The position numbers and the translations under genes were made by a program. From assembly GCF_007829875.1 (NCBI RefSeq), contig NZ_VIWV01000001.1:4248501-4312500 (forward strand): a DNA stretch of 64,000 nt, written 5' to 3'. Below the pieces are notes generated by a model. That model saw nothing but the letters and a program-made list of their open reading frames with translations, was not told where the DNA came from and did not search any database. This stretch comes from Streptomyces capillispiralis. GTDB lineage: Bacteria > Actinomycetota > Actinomycetes > Streptomycetales > Streptomycetaceae. Positions 49,454 through 57,795 of this stretch are shown in pieces (the first letter of the stretch is position 1; every line of letters begins with the position of its first letter).

Positions 49454-50464
49454 ATGTCCACCCCGTCCACGCCGGACGCGGGGACGGCGCCCTCCGTGCG
49501 GAAGGAGGGCGCCCCGCCCGGCCGGGGCACGGCGGGGGGCCGCCGCAAGCGGGAGTTCACCACCCGTCAGGGCCTGCTGATCGCCGCCTTCATGGCGCCG
49601 GCCGCGGTCTTCGTGGCGCTCTTCACCTACTACCCGATGATCGCCGGCAGCCAGATGGCGTTCCGGAACTGGAACCTGACCGACCTCACCGACACCTCGT
49701 GGGTGGGTCTGAAGAACTTCCGTGAGGTCTTCACCGACCCCGCCTGGAGCACGGTGGTGGACAACACCGTGCTGTGGGTGGTCGGCTCGATCGTGCCCCA
49801 GTTGGTGATCGGGTTCGCCATCGCGCTGTGGCTGCGGCGTCGGTTCCGCTTCCGCGGGCTCTACCAGGCGCTGATCTTCTTCCCCTGGGCGATCTCCGGG
49901 TTCCTCATCGGCATCCTGTTCCGCTGGCTGTTCAACAGCGAGTTCGGCGTCGTCAACGACCTGCTGCAGAAGGCGGGGCTGATCGACGAGCCGATCGCCT
50001 GGCTGGCCGATCCGCAGACGGCGATGATCGCGGTGCTGATCGCCAACGTCTGGTACGGCGTCACCTTCTTCGCGATCATGATTCTGGCGGCGCTCCAGTC
50101 GATCCCCGACGAGCTGTACGAGGCGGCGGCGCTCGACGGCGCCGGCAAAGCGCGCACGCTCTTCCAAATCACCATTCCCTACATCCGTACGACGCTGGCG
50201 CTGACGGTGCTGCTGCGGGTGATCTGGATCTTCAACTTCCCCGACCTGATCTTCGGCATGACCGGGGGCGGCCCGAACGACGAGACGCACATCGTGACGA
50301 CCTGGATGGTCAAGATCACGCAGCAGGGCGACTACGGCAAGGCGTCCGCCCTCGGCCTCCTGGTGGTCGCCGTGCTCATGGTGTTCGCGGTGTTCTTCCT
50401 GCTGGCCACGCGGGAGCGCCGGATCCCGGCGCGGGGCACCGGAAAGCGAGGTGTGCGGTCGTGA
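49454..50464 (+). CDS. CUT1 sugar ABC transporter permease 1 (MalF-like)
   Basis: Membrane subunit (336 residues). The basic cytoplasmic N-terminus (1-38) is followed by six spans starting LLIAAFMAPAAVFVALFTYY. The EAA loop is YEAAALDGAGKARTLFQITI, which binds the ATPase. The start is two bases after the binding-protein stop, and the stop overlaps the next permease start (GTGA). No ATPase gene is present; Streptomyces CUT1 importers normally share the ATPase MsiK. Confidence 0.94.
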   Translation: MSTPSTPDAGTAPSVRKEGAPPGRGTAGGRRKREFTTRQGLLIAAFMAPAAVFVALFTYYPMIAGSQMAFRNWNLTDLTDTSWVGLKNFREVFTDPAWSTVVDNTVLWVVGSIVPQLVIGFAIALWLRRRFRFRGLYQALIFFPWAISGFLIGILFRWLFNSEFGVVNDLLQKAGLIDEPIAWLADPQTAMIAVLIANVWYGVTFFAIMILAALQSIPDELYEAAALDGAGKARTLFQITIPYIRTTLALTVLLRVIWIFNFPDLIFGMTGGGPNDETHIVTTWMVKITQQGDYGKASALGLLVVAVLMVFAVFFLLATRERRIPARGTGKRGVRS

Positions 50465-51297
50465 TCGGCAAGGAAACCACGGCCGGCCGGGTCACCAAGT
50501 TCACCTTCCTCGGCCTGTGGCTGGTCTTCTCCCTCTTCCCGCTCTACTGGATCACCGTCACCTCGCTCAAGGCGCCGGGCGACATCTTCGCCTTCCCCCT
50601 CGCCTACTGGCCCGAGCGGTTCTCGCTGGAGAACTACCAGGGCCTCTTCGGCACGGCGGACTTCGGCACGTACCTCGTCAACAGCCTGGTGGTGGCGACC
50701 GTCGCCGGTGCCGTGGCCACCGCGATCTCGACCCTGTCGGCGTACGTCCTGGCCCGCTTCGAGTTCCGCACCAAGTCCGCGCTGCTGATGGCGGCCCTGG
50801 TCACCCAGATGATCCCGTCGTTCATCGCGCTCGGACCGCTGTACCTGCTGATGACCGACCTGCGGCTGGTCGACAACCGCCTCGGGCTGGTCCTCGTCTA
50901 CATCGCCGTGTGCGTCCCCTTCTGCACGGTGATGCTCCGCGGCTTCTTCGAGAACATCCCGGACGCGCTGGAGGAGGCCGCCATGATCGACGGCCTGTCC
51001 CGGTTCGGGGCGCTGGTGCGGGTCCTGCTGCCGGTGATGCGCCCCGGGATCGTCGCCGCGTTCATCTTCAACTTCGTCAACTGCTGGAACGAGCTGTTCC
51101 TGTCGGTGACGCTGATGAACAGCGACAGCAACAAGACGGTGCCGACGGCCCTGAACGGCTTCATCTCCAGCTTCAACATCGACTGGGGTTCGATGTCCGC
51201 GGCGGCCGTGCTGACCATCCTGCCCACCATGGTCCTCTTCGCCTTCGCCAGCCGGCACATCGTGCAGGGGCTCACCTCGGGGGCGGTGAAGGGGTGA
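50461..51297 (+). CDS. CUT1 sugar ABC transporter permease 2 (MalG-like)
   Basis: Second membrane subunit (278 residues) with six spans. The family N-terminal motif SLFPLYWITVTSLKAPGDIF and the EAA loop LEEAAMIDGLSRFGALVRVL are clear. The GTG at 50461 overlaps the preceding stop by four bases. It is the last gene of the operon. Confidence 0.94.
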   Translation: MIGKETTAGRVTKFTFLGLWLVFSLFPLYWITVTSLKAPGDIFAFPLAYWPERFSLENYQGLFGTADFGTYLVNSLVVATVAGAVATAISTLSAYVLARFEFRTKSALLMAALVTQMIPSFIALGPLYLLMTDLRLVDNRLGLVLVYIAVCVPFCTVMLRGFFENIPDALEEAAMIDGLSRFGALVRVLLPVMRPGIVAAFIFNFVNCWNELFLSVTLMNSDSNKTVPTALNGFISSFNIDWGSMSAAAVLTILPTMVLFAFASRHIVQGLTSGAVKG

Positions 51298-51353
51298 GGG
51301 CCGTCCGGCGGGGAGGACCCGTCCGGCCGGCGGGGAGGGCCGTCCGGACGGTG

Positions 51354-51968
51354 TCAGCCGTCGCGGTCCGCCGCCTCCCGGGCGGCGCGCTCCAGGCGGC
51401 TCCGGTAGGACTCCCACCAGGCCGGGTCGTCCGAGGCCAGGGCGGTGTTGCTCCGGTTCATGCCCACGGTGCCGTCCATGAGTTCCCGGAGGATGTCGGC
51501 GTGACCGGCGTGCCGCTGGTTATCGGCGATCACGCGCACCACGGCGTGGTGCAGCGTCACCTCGTCCTTGCCGTCCGGCCACCACGGCACCCGGCCGGTG
51601 GTCTCCAGCGGCAGCGCGTCGATCGTCGCGTCCGCGTGCGCCCAGGCCCGGCGGTACAGGCCGACGACGAACGCGCGTGACTCGTCGGCCGTCGCCCACA
51701 TGTCCCCGTTGGGCTCGGCGCCGTCCGCGAGCCAGGGCAGCGGCTCGCCGGACGGCCGTCCGAAGGTGTCACCGAGGTAGCCCAGCTCCACGCCGGCCGC
51801 GTGCTTCACCAGGCCGAGGAGGTTGGTGCCGGTCGGCGTGAGCGGGCGCCGGACGTCGTACTCGGTGAGCCCTTCGAGCTTCCACAGGAGCGCGTCCCGG
51901 GCCGACTGAAGGTAGAAGAGCAGGTCCTGCCGGGCGGTTCCGGTGGGCTCGGCCCTGGATGCGGTCAT
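51354..51968 (-). CDS. DinB-family (DUF664) protein
   Basis: A 204-residue four-helix protein of the DinB/YfiT superfamily. The three metal-binding histidines of the fold are placed in LGLVKHAAGVE and NQRHAGHADIL. Related actinobacterial proteins are thiol (mycothiol or bacillithiol)-dependent transferases, but the substrate is unknown here. Its ATG at 51968 lies 18 bases downstream of the GNAT stop on the same strand, so the two are probably cotranscribed. Confidence 0.88.
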   Translation of the reverse strand: MTASRAEPTGTARQDLLFYLQSARDALLWKLEGLTEYDVRRPLTPTGTNLLGLVKHAAGVELGYLGDTFGRPSGEPLPWLADGAEPNGDMWATADESRAFVVGLYRRAWAHADATIDALPLETTGRVPWWPDGKDEVTLHHAVVRVIADNQRHAGHADILRELMDGTVGMNRSNTALASDDPAWWESYRSRLERAAREAADRDG

Positions 51969-51986
51969 GCCCGCCAGTGTGCCCCC

Positions 51987-52847
51987 TCAGGCGAAGTCGT
52001 ACCCCGACCAGTCGGCGAGGGGGCGGTAACCGAGCCGCTGGTACAGGGCGTTGCTGGTGGGGTTGGCCCGGTCCGCGAACAGCACGACGTCCCGCGCCCC
52101 CGCCGCGAGGGCGGCCCGGCTCACCTCCGCCGTGACGGCACCCGCGTAGCCGCGGCCGCGCAGGGCGACCGGGGTGTGGACGATGTCCACCTGGATCTGA
52201 CCGCCGATCAGCGGGTTCATCCCCGCGACGGAGACGGGGGTGCCGTCCGGGGTCTCCCACACCGTGTAGCGCTTGTCGGCGAAGCGCGTGCCGGCCCAGG
52301 AGTCCGCGTCGATCACCACGGCCTCCCCGACCGCCGCGGCGAACTCGCCGCACCAGAACATCACCTCGTCGAGGTCGTCGTCGCCCAGGACGCGGGCGCG
52401 GCCGGCCGGCATGGGGTCCGGCGGTGTGAGCGTGCCGAGCCGGTACAGCCGCAGCCGCGTGTCACGGAGCCTCGGCGTGGCGCCGGTGCGCCGCTGCCAC
52501 GCCTCGGCGAAAGCGGTGGCGGTGTCGTGGTCCGCGCTGACGGAGGGGAGGGAGTGCCCGAGGGCGGCCAGCCGCGCGGCCAGTGCGTCGGCCTGCTCGG
52601 GCGTGAGCGCGGTGGGGGTCAGCGCGCGGGGCACGAGGCGGTGGAACGTCGCCTGCACCTCGCCCGCCCGCTCCAGCACACCGAAGACGGCGGTCTCGGC
52701 GCCGAAGGCCCCCGCTCCCCGGGTCCGCACCCTCTCGGCCCACGTCAGCGCCATCACGTGCGCGCCGGGCCGCGAGCGCAGGAAGTCTCCCGCGCGGGCG
52801 AGGAAGTCGTCGACGTCTTCGGTGAGGTACCAGTCGTCCGAGGTCAT
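51987..52847 (-). CDS. GNAT-family N-acetyltransferase
   Basis: A 286-residue protein: a variable N-terminal domain (1-150) and a C-terminal GNAT domain with VDIVHTPVALRGRGYAGAVT (acetyl-CoA loop, R/G-x-G-Y/G-A) and FADRANPTSNALYQRLGYRP. The substrate is unknown. ATG at 52847. It is followed by the DinB-family gene on the same strand. Confidence 0.88.
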   Translation of the reverse strand: MTSDDWYLTEDVDDFLARAGDFLRSRPGAHVMALTWAERVRTRGAGAFGAETAVFGVLERAGEVQATFHRLVPRALTPTALTPEQADALAARLAALGHSLPSVSADHDTATAFAEAWQRRTGATPRLRDTRLRLYRLGTLTPPDPMPAGRARVLGDDDLDEVMFWCGEFAAAVGEAVVIDADSWAGTRFADKRYTVWETPDGTPVSVAGMNPLIGGQIQVDIVHTPVALRGRGYAGAVTAEVSRAALAAGARDVVLFADRANPTSNALYQRLGYRPLADWSGYDFA

Positions 52848-53369
52848 GCCTCATGCTCCCGGATCGGCCCGGGGGCCCGCCGCTTTCCCGCCGGTCTCCC
52901 ACGCCGGGCCGTGCCGTCCCGGCAGACGGCCCTCTCCCTCCCTCGCTCGGCCGCGCTGCCCGTCCACCGGCCCGCACCGCCACCGAGGATGGCCCGAAGT
53001 CACACCCGGAGCGTGAACCTCCGCCGGTGACCACGCCCCGCCGGCCTCCGGCGGCTGCGGCTGCCCCGTCCCACCCTCCGCTCCCGCGAGCCCCGGGCCG
53101 GGGCGTGTGCTCCACGACGGTCCGCTCCTCGGCGCCCTCCACGCCCCTCGCCCCGGCGGCCCGCGGCCCTGTCCCCTCCGCTCCCGGGCGAGGCCACCCC
53201 GGCCCGGATCGTGCGCCTCCGGGACGGTCCGCACACACGGAGGAAAGCCCTCCACGGCCGATGACTTCGCGCCGGAACGGCAGTCTCCCTCTCGAACGCC
53301 CGTGCCGGCGCGGCCCGGGTGCGACCGTGGGCGTACGTCCACGCCCCCCGTGACAGGAGAACCTGACGC
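52848..53369. other. 522-base gap, no convincing gene
   Basis: Divergent spacer between the GNAT and maleylpyruvate-isomerase-like genes. Pro/Arg-rich open frames cross it on both strands but show no domain, ribosome site or normal amino-acid composition. GGAGAACC at about 53356 is the ribosome site of the next gene. No strong inverted repeat was noticed. Confidence 0.5.
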
Positions 53370-54035
53370 ATGACCGACCCCGCAGTGACAACGCCCCGCG
53401 GCCACGGCGACGGGGCCTGGCCCCTCATCCACGCCGAGCGGGCCGCGCTGGCGGACGACCTCGCGGACATGCCGGACGAGCGCTGGGAAACGCCCTCGCT
53501 CTGCGAGGGCCTGACGGTGCGCGAAGTGCTCGCCCACCTCACCGCGGGCGCGAGCCTCAACACCGTGCGCTGGATGGCGGGGGTGATCCGCTGCCGGTTC
53601 GACTTCGACCGGCAGGTCGCCATGCGGCTGGCCGAGCAGCTGGGCACGGCCCCGGCCGAGACGCTCGAACGGTTCCGGCGCGTCGTCCCGAGCACCACCA
53701 AGCCTCCCCTGCCCGCCCTCGCCATGCTGGGCGAGACGATCGTGCACGGGGAGGACATCCGGCGCCCGCTGGGCATCCGCCGCGACCACCCGATCGGGGC
53801 CGTCACCCGGGTCGCCGAGTACTACCAGGGCTCGGACCTCGTCGTCGTGGCCAGGAAACGCGTCGCCGGCCTGCGGCTCGTCGCGAACGACGGCCCCTTC
53901 ACGACCGGCGCGGGGCCGGTCGTGTCCGGCCCCACCCTCGCCCTGGTGATGGCCATGACCGGACGCACGGCGTACTGCGACGATCTCGACGGCGACGGCG
54001 TGGAACTCCTGCGCAGCCGAGGCGCGATGGCGTGA
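53370..54035 (+). CDS. Maleylpyruvate-isomerase-like (TIGR03083) protein
   Basis: A 221-residue actinobacterial DinB-superfamily protein. The N-terminal part (HAERAALADDLADMPDERWE, then LCEGLTVREVLAHLTAG) carries the conserved W-x3-S-L-C-x2-W/L and AHL motif of the mycothiol-dependent isomerase family; a second histidine lies in VHGEDIRRPLGI. Many relatives have no known reaction. GGAGAACC is ten bases before the ATG. Confidence 0.88.
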   Translation: MTDPAVTTPRGHGDGAWPLIHAERAALADDLADMPDERWETPSLCEGLTVREVLAHLTAGASLNTVRWMAGVIRCRFDFDRQVAMRLAEQLGTAPAETLERFRRVVPSTTKPPLPALAMLGETIVHGEDIRRPLGIRRDHPIGAVTRVAEYYQGSDLVVVARKRVAGLRLVANDGPFTTGAGPVVSGPTLALVMAMTGRTAYCDDLDGDGVELLRSRGAMA

Positions 54036-54085
54036 CGCCGCCGCCCTCCAGGGCCGGACCGCGGCCGCCCGGACGTGGCGCACTT

Positions 54086-54105
54086 TTGCAAGCAGGTGCT
54101 TGCAA
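54086..54105. promoter_or_regulatory. Perfect 20-bp operator before the XRE regulator
   Basis: TTGCAAGCA-GG-TGCTTGCAA, an exact 9-bp inverted repeat. It sits 30 bases before the start codon at 54135, with its right arm next to AATAGTTAG, a possible -10. Likely autoregulatory site; a nickel-type Nur site has a 5-base rather than 8-base spacing between TTGCAA halves. Confidence 0.65.
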
Positions 54106-54134
54106 TAGTTAGCGCGGTGCGGCAGGGTGGGGGT

Positions 54135-54743
54135 ATGGCATCGCTCAACGTCGGCAATCTCGGTGAGTACCTGCGCGAGCAGCGGCGCAGCGCGCAGCTG
54201 TCGCTGCGGCAGCTCGCCGACGCCGCCGGGGTGTCCAATCCGTATCTCAGCCAGATCGAGCGCGGGCTGCGCAAGCCGAGCGCGGAGGTGCTGCAGCAGG
54301 TCGCCAAGGCGCTGCGGATCTCCGCCGAGACCCTGTACGTCAGGGCCGGCATCCTCGACGCGGAGCGGGACGGCGAGGAGCGCCTGCGGGAAGGGGCGAC
54401 GCGGGCCGTGCTGCTCGCCGACCCCACCCTGACGGAGCGTCAGAAGCAGGTTCTACTCCAGATCTACGAGTCCTTCCGCAAGGAGAACGGGTTTGGGGCC
54501 GCCGGGGACGGTCAGGCGACGGACGGGGACCACGAGGTCATCGAGGTCATCGGGACCGACGAGACCGAGGAGGTCGCCGGGGGCTCCGAGGCCGGAGCCG
54601 ACGGGAGTGACCGCGCGGTGGACGCCTCGGGCGGCGGTGCCGGGATACGCCGGAGCCGTACGGCCGGCGGCGGGACGTCGGGCAGGCGCCGGCCCCGCGA
54701 GGACGGCGGCAGCGACACCGATCCGCGGCAGACGGCCGGCTGA
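54135..54743 (+). CDS. XRE-family (helix-turn-helix) regulator
   Basis: A 202-residue DNA-binding protein. The N-terminal HTH_3 domain (about 8-65) reads LREQRRSAQLSLRQLADAAG, then VSNPYLSQIERGLRKPSAEV. A helical middle part (LTERQKQVLLQIYESFRKEN) is followed by a disordered Gly/Asp/Arg-rich tail (about 120-202). The tail is unusual and likely not folded. GGTGGGGG precedes the ATG. A perfect palindrome immediately upstream suggests autoregulation. The HbhA-like gene follows after 80 bases, on the same strand. Confidence 0.91.
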   Translation: MASLNVGNLGEYLREQRRSAQLSLRQLADAAGVSNPYLSQIERGLRKPSAEVLQQVAKALRISAETLYVRAGILDAERDGEERLREGATRAVLLADPTLTERQKQVLLQIYESFRKENGFGAAGDGQATDGDHEVIEVIGTDETEEVAGGSEAGADGSDRAVDASGGGAGIRRSRTAGGGTSGRRRPREDGGSDTDPRQTAG

Positions 54744-54823
54744 ACCGGACCAGGGCACCGGCCGCCCGCCGCGGACCACTTGAAAACCCTCAGCCGAAAA
54801 ACGAATCCGGGAGGACCATCACC

Positions 54824-55426
54824 ATGGCCATCACCGACGACCTGCGCAAGACCTTCAGCGACCCGACCCCGCTCTACTTCGCCGCCGGCACCGCCGACCT
54901 CGCGCTGCAGCAGGCCAAGAAGGTGCCCGCCCTGGTGGAGCAGCTGCGCACCGAGGCCCCGGCGCGCATCGAGGCCGTGCGCAACACCGACCCCAAGGCC
55001 GTCCAGGAGCGGGCGACCGTCCGGGTCCGCGAGACGCAGGAAACGCTCCAGACCAAGGTCGGCGAGCTCTTCGGCTCGCTCGACACCGACCTGAAGAAGC
55101 TCGGTGAGACCGCCCAGGACCTCGCGCTGCGCGGGGTGGGCGTCGCCGCCGAGTACGCGGTCAAGGCCCGGGAGACCTACGAGAAGGTCGCCGAGCACGG
55201 CGAGCAGGCCGTGAAGACCTGGCGCGGCGAGGCCGCCGAGGGCATCGAGGACATCGCCGTGGCGGTCGAGCCGTCGCCCGAGCCGAAGACCGAGGTGAAG
55301 ACCGAGCCGGTCGCGGTCGCGGACCACAAGCCCGCCGAGGCCGCCGCGGTGAAGAAGCCGGCCCCCGCCAAGAAGGCGCCGGTGCGCAAGCCGGCCGCCA
55401 AGAAGTCCACTCCGCCCGCCGAGTAG
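54824..55426 (+). CDS. HbhA-like helical protein with Lys/Ala/Pro-rich tail
   Basis: A 200-residue protein similar in layout to the mycobacterial heparin-binding hemagglutinin: an N-terminal helical coiled-coil (about 5-145; LRKTFSDPTPLYFAAGTADL) and a C-terminal tail of Lys-Ala-Pro repeats (KKPAPAKKAPVRKPAAKK), which also resembles histone-like tails. In Streptomyces it might bind DNA, polyanions or membranes. No signal peptide. GGGAGGACC precedes the ATG. A terminator follows. Confidence 0.82.
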   Translation: MAITDDLRKTFSDPTPLYFAAGTADLALQQAKKVPALVEQLRTEAPARIEAVRNTDPKAVQERATVRVRETQETLQTKVGELFGSLDTDLKKLGETAQDLALRGVGVAAEYAVKARETYEKVAEHGEQAVKTWRGEAAEGIEDIAVAVEPSPEPKTEVKTEPVAVADHKPAEAAAVKKPAPAKKAPVRKPAAKKSTPPAE

Positions 55427-55442
55427 GCGGCGGACGCGACGG

Positions 55443-55473
55443 CGGGCCGGGCACTCTCGTGGTGTCCGGCCCG
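55443..55473 (+). terminator. Terminator after the HbhA-like gene
   Basis: A 12-bp stem CGGGCCGGGCAC / GTGTCCGGCCCG with one G-T pair and a 7-base loop, 16 bases after the stop. Confidence 0.75.
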
Positions 55474-55536
55474 TTGTCCTGATAGCCGGCCCGGGTATGC
55501 GGGTACGGTGACGGCGTAGCGGACGAGCCGAATCGG

Positions 55537-55890
55537 GTGGTGGACCCAGTGCTGATGCAGGGCTTCAACAACTTCATGTGGCTGCTGAGCATGGCCCTGA
55601 TCGTGTTCAGCGGCTTCGCGCTGATCGACGCCGCCACGCGCCGTGAGGACGCCTACCGCGCGGCCGACAAGCAGACCAAGCCGTTCTGGCTGATCATCCT
55701 CGCCATCGCCTTCGTGGTGAACCTGATCTTCAACATCCTGTCGTTCCTGCCGATCATCGGCCTGATCGCGACCATCGTCTACATGGTCGACGTCCGCCCG
55801 GCCCTCCGCGGCCTGCCCGGCGGCGGCCGCAGCAGCCGCAGAGGCTCCAGCAGCGACGGCCCCTACGGGCCGTACAACGGCGGACGCTGA
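55537..55890 (+). CDS. DUF2516 membrane protein
   Basis: A small membrane protein (up to 117 residues) with two spans (FMWLLSMALIVFSGFALIDAA and FWLIILAIAFVVNLIFNILS) plus a third hydrophobic patch, and a Gly/Ser/Arg-rich C-terminal tail. This matches the actinobacterial DUF2516 family, function unknown. The start is uncertain: GTG at 55537, 55540 or 55549, or ATG at 55555; the last two would put MLMQGFNNF or MQGFNNF at the N-terminus with GGTGG as a ribosome site. Confidence 0.83.
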   Translation: MVDPVLMQGFNNFMWLLSMALIVFSGFALIDAATRREDAYRAADKQTKPFWLIILAIAFVVNLIFNILSFLPIIGLIATIVYMVDVRPALRGLPGGGRSSRRGSSSDGPYGPYNGGR

Positions 55891-55914
55891 CGCTGACGGG
55901 GGGCGGCCCGCCGC

Positions 55915-57288
55915 TCAAACGGTCCGGTCCAGCAGCAGCACCGCCACGTCGTCCGTCAGCTCGCCGCCGTTGAGGTCCCGGACCTCGTTGACGGCGGTGC
56001 GCAGTAGTTCCTCCCCGCGCAGGCCCTCGGAGAGCTGGCGGCGGATCATCTCGACCATGCCGTCCTGGCCGAGCCGTTCGCCGGTGTCGCCGACGCGGCC
56101 CTCGATCAGGCCGTCGGTGTAGAGCATCAGGCTCCACTCGGCGCCCAGCTCCACCTGCATCCGCGGCCAGCGGGCGCCCGGCAGCAGCCCGAGCGCCGGG
56201 CCGTTGTTGTCGTACGGCAGCAGCCGCGCCGGCAGGCCCGGGCGGGCCAGCAGCGGCGACGGGTGGCCGGCCAGGCACAGGCCCGCCCGGCGGCCGTCCG
56301 GCGCGATGTCCACCGTGCACAGGGTCGCGAAGATCTCGTCGTCCGCGCGTTCGTGCTCCAGCACCTCCTGGAGCGTGCCCAGCAGCTGGTCCCCGCACAG
56401 CCCCGCCAGGGTCAGCGCGCGCCAGGCGATGCGCAGCTCCACGCCGAGGGCGGCCTCGTCCGGGCCGTGCCCGCAGACGTCGCCGATCATGGCGTGCACG
56501 GTGCCGTCCGGGGTGCGGACGACGTCGTAGAAGTCGCCGCCGAGCAGGGCCCGTGAGCGGCCGGGGCGGTAGCGGGCGGCGAAGCGCAGCGGGGAGCCGT
56601 CCAGCAGCGGTGTCGGCAGCAGGCCGCGCTCCAGGCGGGCGTTCTCCTGGGCGCGCAGTCTGCCCTCGGCGAGCCGCCGCTCGGCGGAGTCGGAGCGCTT
56701 GCGCTCCACCGCGTACCGGATCGCCCGGCTCAGCAGCCGGCCGTCCAGCTCGTCGCGGACGAGGTAGTCCTGGGCGCCCACCCGTACCGCCTCCGCGCCG
56801 CGCTCGGCGTCGTCGGCACCGGTGAGGGCGAGGACGGCGTGCCGGGGCGCGAGTTCCAGGACGTGCTGGAGCACGGCCAGCTCGTCGCCACCGTCGCCGG
56901 TCCGGCCCGGCGCGGGCAGGGCGAGGTCGAGGTCGAGCAGGATGCAGTGGACATCGTCGGTCAGCAGCCGTCCGGCCTCGGTGAGGTTGCGGGCGGTGCG
57001 GACGCGGATCGGCTTGCCGGACTGGTCGAGCAGGTCCGGCACGATCGGCGAGCCGCCGGGATCGTCCTCGATCAGCAGCAGGGTGAGGTTGGTGTGGGCG
57101 GCCGTCTCGGCCCTGTCCGGCGCGGCCGCGGCCCGGTCCGTGGTGTTCTCGGACGGGTCCGCCGCGCGCGGGGCCGCCGCCGAGGTCTCCGAGGAGTCCT
57201 GGGCGGAGCCGCCGTTCGGTGCGGCGGCCGGCGCCTGACCACCTTCCGCGGCCGGGATCGCTCTCTGCCGCGGTACGGGTACGGGCAT
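55915..57288 (-). CDS. Receiver-domain PP2C (SpoIIE/RsbU-type) phosphatase
   Basis: A 457-residue signalling protein. A disordered N-terminus (1-65) is followed by a CheY-like receiver (about 68-190) with the acidic pair IEDD and phospho-acceptor Asp in CILLDLDL (about Asp119), though the usual Lys region reads GAQDYLVRDEL. A PP2C/SpoIIE domain (about 245-457) has GGDFYDVV, IGDVCGHGPDEAAL, LYTDGLIEGR and LTDDVAVLLLD with the metal-binding Asp residues. Such proteins dephosphorylate anti-anti-sigma factors. GGAAGGAAAC lies before the ATG at 57288. No anti-sigma partner gene is adjacent. Confidence 0.92.
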   Translation of the reverse strand: MPVPVPRQRAIPAAEGGQAPAAAPNGGSAQDSSETSAAAPRAADPSENTTDRAAAAPDRAETAAHTNLTLLLIEDDPGGSPIVPDLLDQSGKPIRVRTARNLTEAGRLLTDDVHCILLDLDLALPAPGRTGDGGDELAVLQHVLELAPRHAVLALTGADDAERGAEAVRVGAQDYLVRDELDGRLLSRAIRYAVERKRSDSAERRLAEGRLRAQENARLERGLLPTPLLDGSPLRFAARYRPGRSRALLGGDFYDVVRTPDGTVHAMIGDVCGHGPDEAALGVELRIAWRALTLAGLCGDQLLGTLQEVLEHERADDEIFATLCTVDIAPDGRRAGLCLAGHPSPLLARPGLPARLLPYDNNGPALGLLPGARWPRMQVELGAEWSLMLYTDGLIEGRVGDTGERLGQDGMVEMIRRQLSEGLRGEELLRTAVNEVRDLNGGELTDDVAVLLLDRTV

Positions 57289-57775
57289 GGTTCCGGTTTC
57301 CTTCCCTCCCCCCGAGGGCACGGTGGGGGCCGGGGCCCGTCGTACGGACCCGGGGTTCGCGACCCTTTCCCGAGCTCACACCTTCTGTGCGAGCGGGGGG
57401 CGCCCCCTTCGAACGGGGACCATAGCGGTTGACGGCGCCGCAACGGAATGGTGTGAACCACGTCGCCCGGACATCGGCCACTGTCATATGCCGCGTTTAC
57501 TATCGCAGTTGGACAGGCCGGCGATGACGCGGTGATGACGAACGTCACGTCCGCAGGGGGTTTGGCCGCAAGATCCACGTGCGCTGGGTCACGTGGCCCA
57601 TGACACCGGGCCGTTGAGCGGACGGACGGGCGCGCCCCGCCGGTCGGTTTTCGTTCGTGTCCCGGCCGCTCTGCGTTCTTGTGCGTGCTCTGCGTGCTGT
57701 GCGTGCTGTGCGTGCTCTGTGCTCTGTGCTCTGTGCGCTGTGCGTGCTGTGCGTGTTCTGTGCGCTCGGCTTGTT
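57289..57775. other. Gap with an inverted repeat and start of a simple-sequence tract
   Basis: About 490 bases upstream of the phosphatase gene and downstream of the NlpC/P60 gene. It contains CCACGTG-N8-CACGTGG (57575-57581 and 57590-57596), a perfect inverted repeat that may be an operator, and the TGCGTGC-type repeat described separately. No coding sequence is supported; a Cys-rich plus-strand frame is an artefact of the repeat. Confidence 0.5.
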
Positions 57776-57795
57776 CTATGTGCTCGGCTTGTTCC
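57680..57795. repeat. TGCGTGCTGTGC-type simple-sequence tract
   Basis: About 115 bases of irregular GTGC/GTGCTCT repeats on the plus strand (TGTGCGTGCTCTGCGTGCTG at its core), overlapping the last codons of the NlpC/P60 gene, whose stop is at 57776. It has low GC for the region and a strong strand asymmetry (G/T versus C/A). It is prone to slippage, so the end of the protein may vary between strains. Confidence 0.85.

Noticed and set aside
52853..53353. 166-residue Pro/Arg-rich plus-strand frame
   Set aside because: No ribosome site, no conserved feature and the composition of untranslated GC-rich DNA.
54086..54105. Nur (nickel) box
   Set aside because: Nur sites have TTGCAA halves 5 bases apart; here the spacing is 8, and the symmetric 9-bp arms fit an autoregulatory XRE site better.
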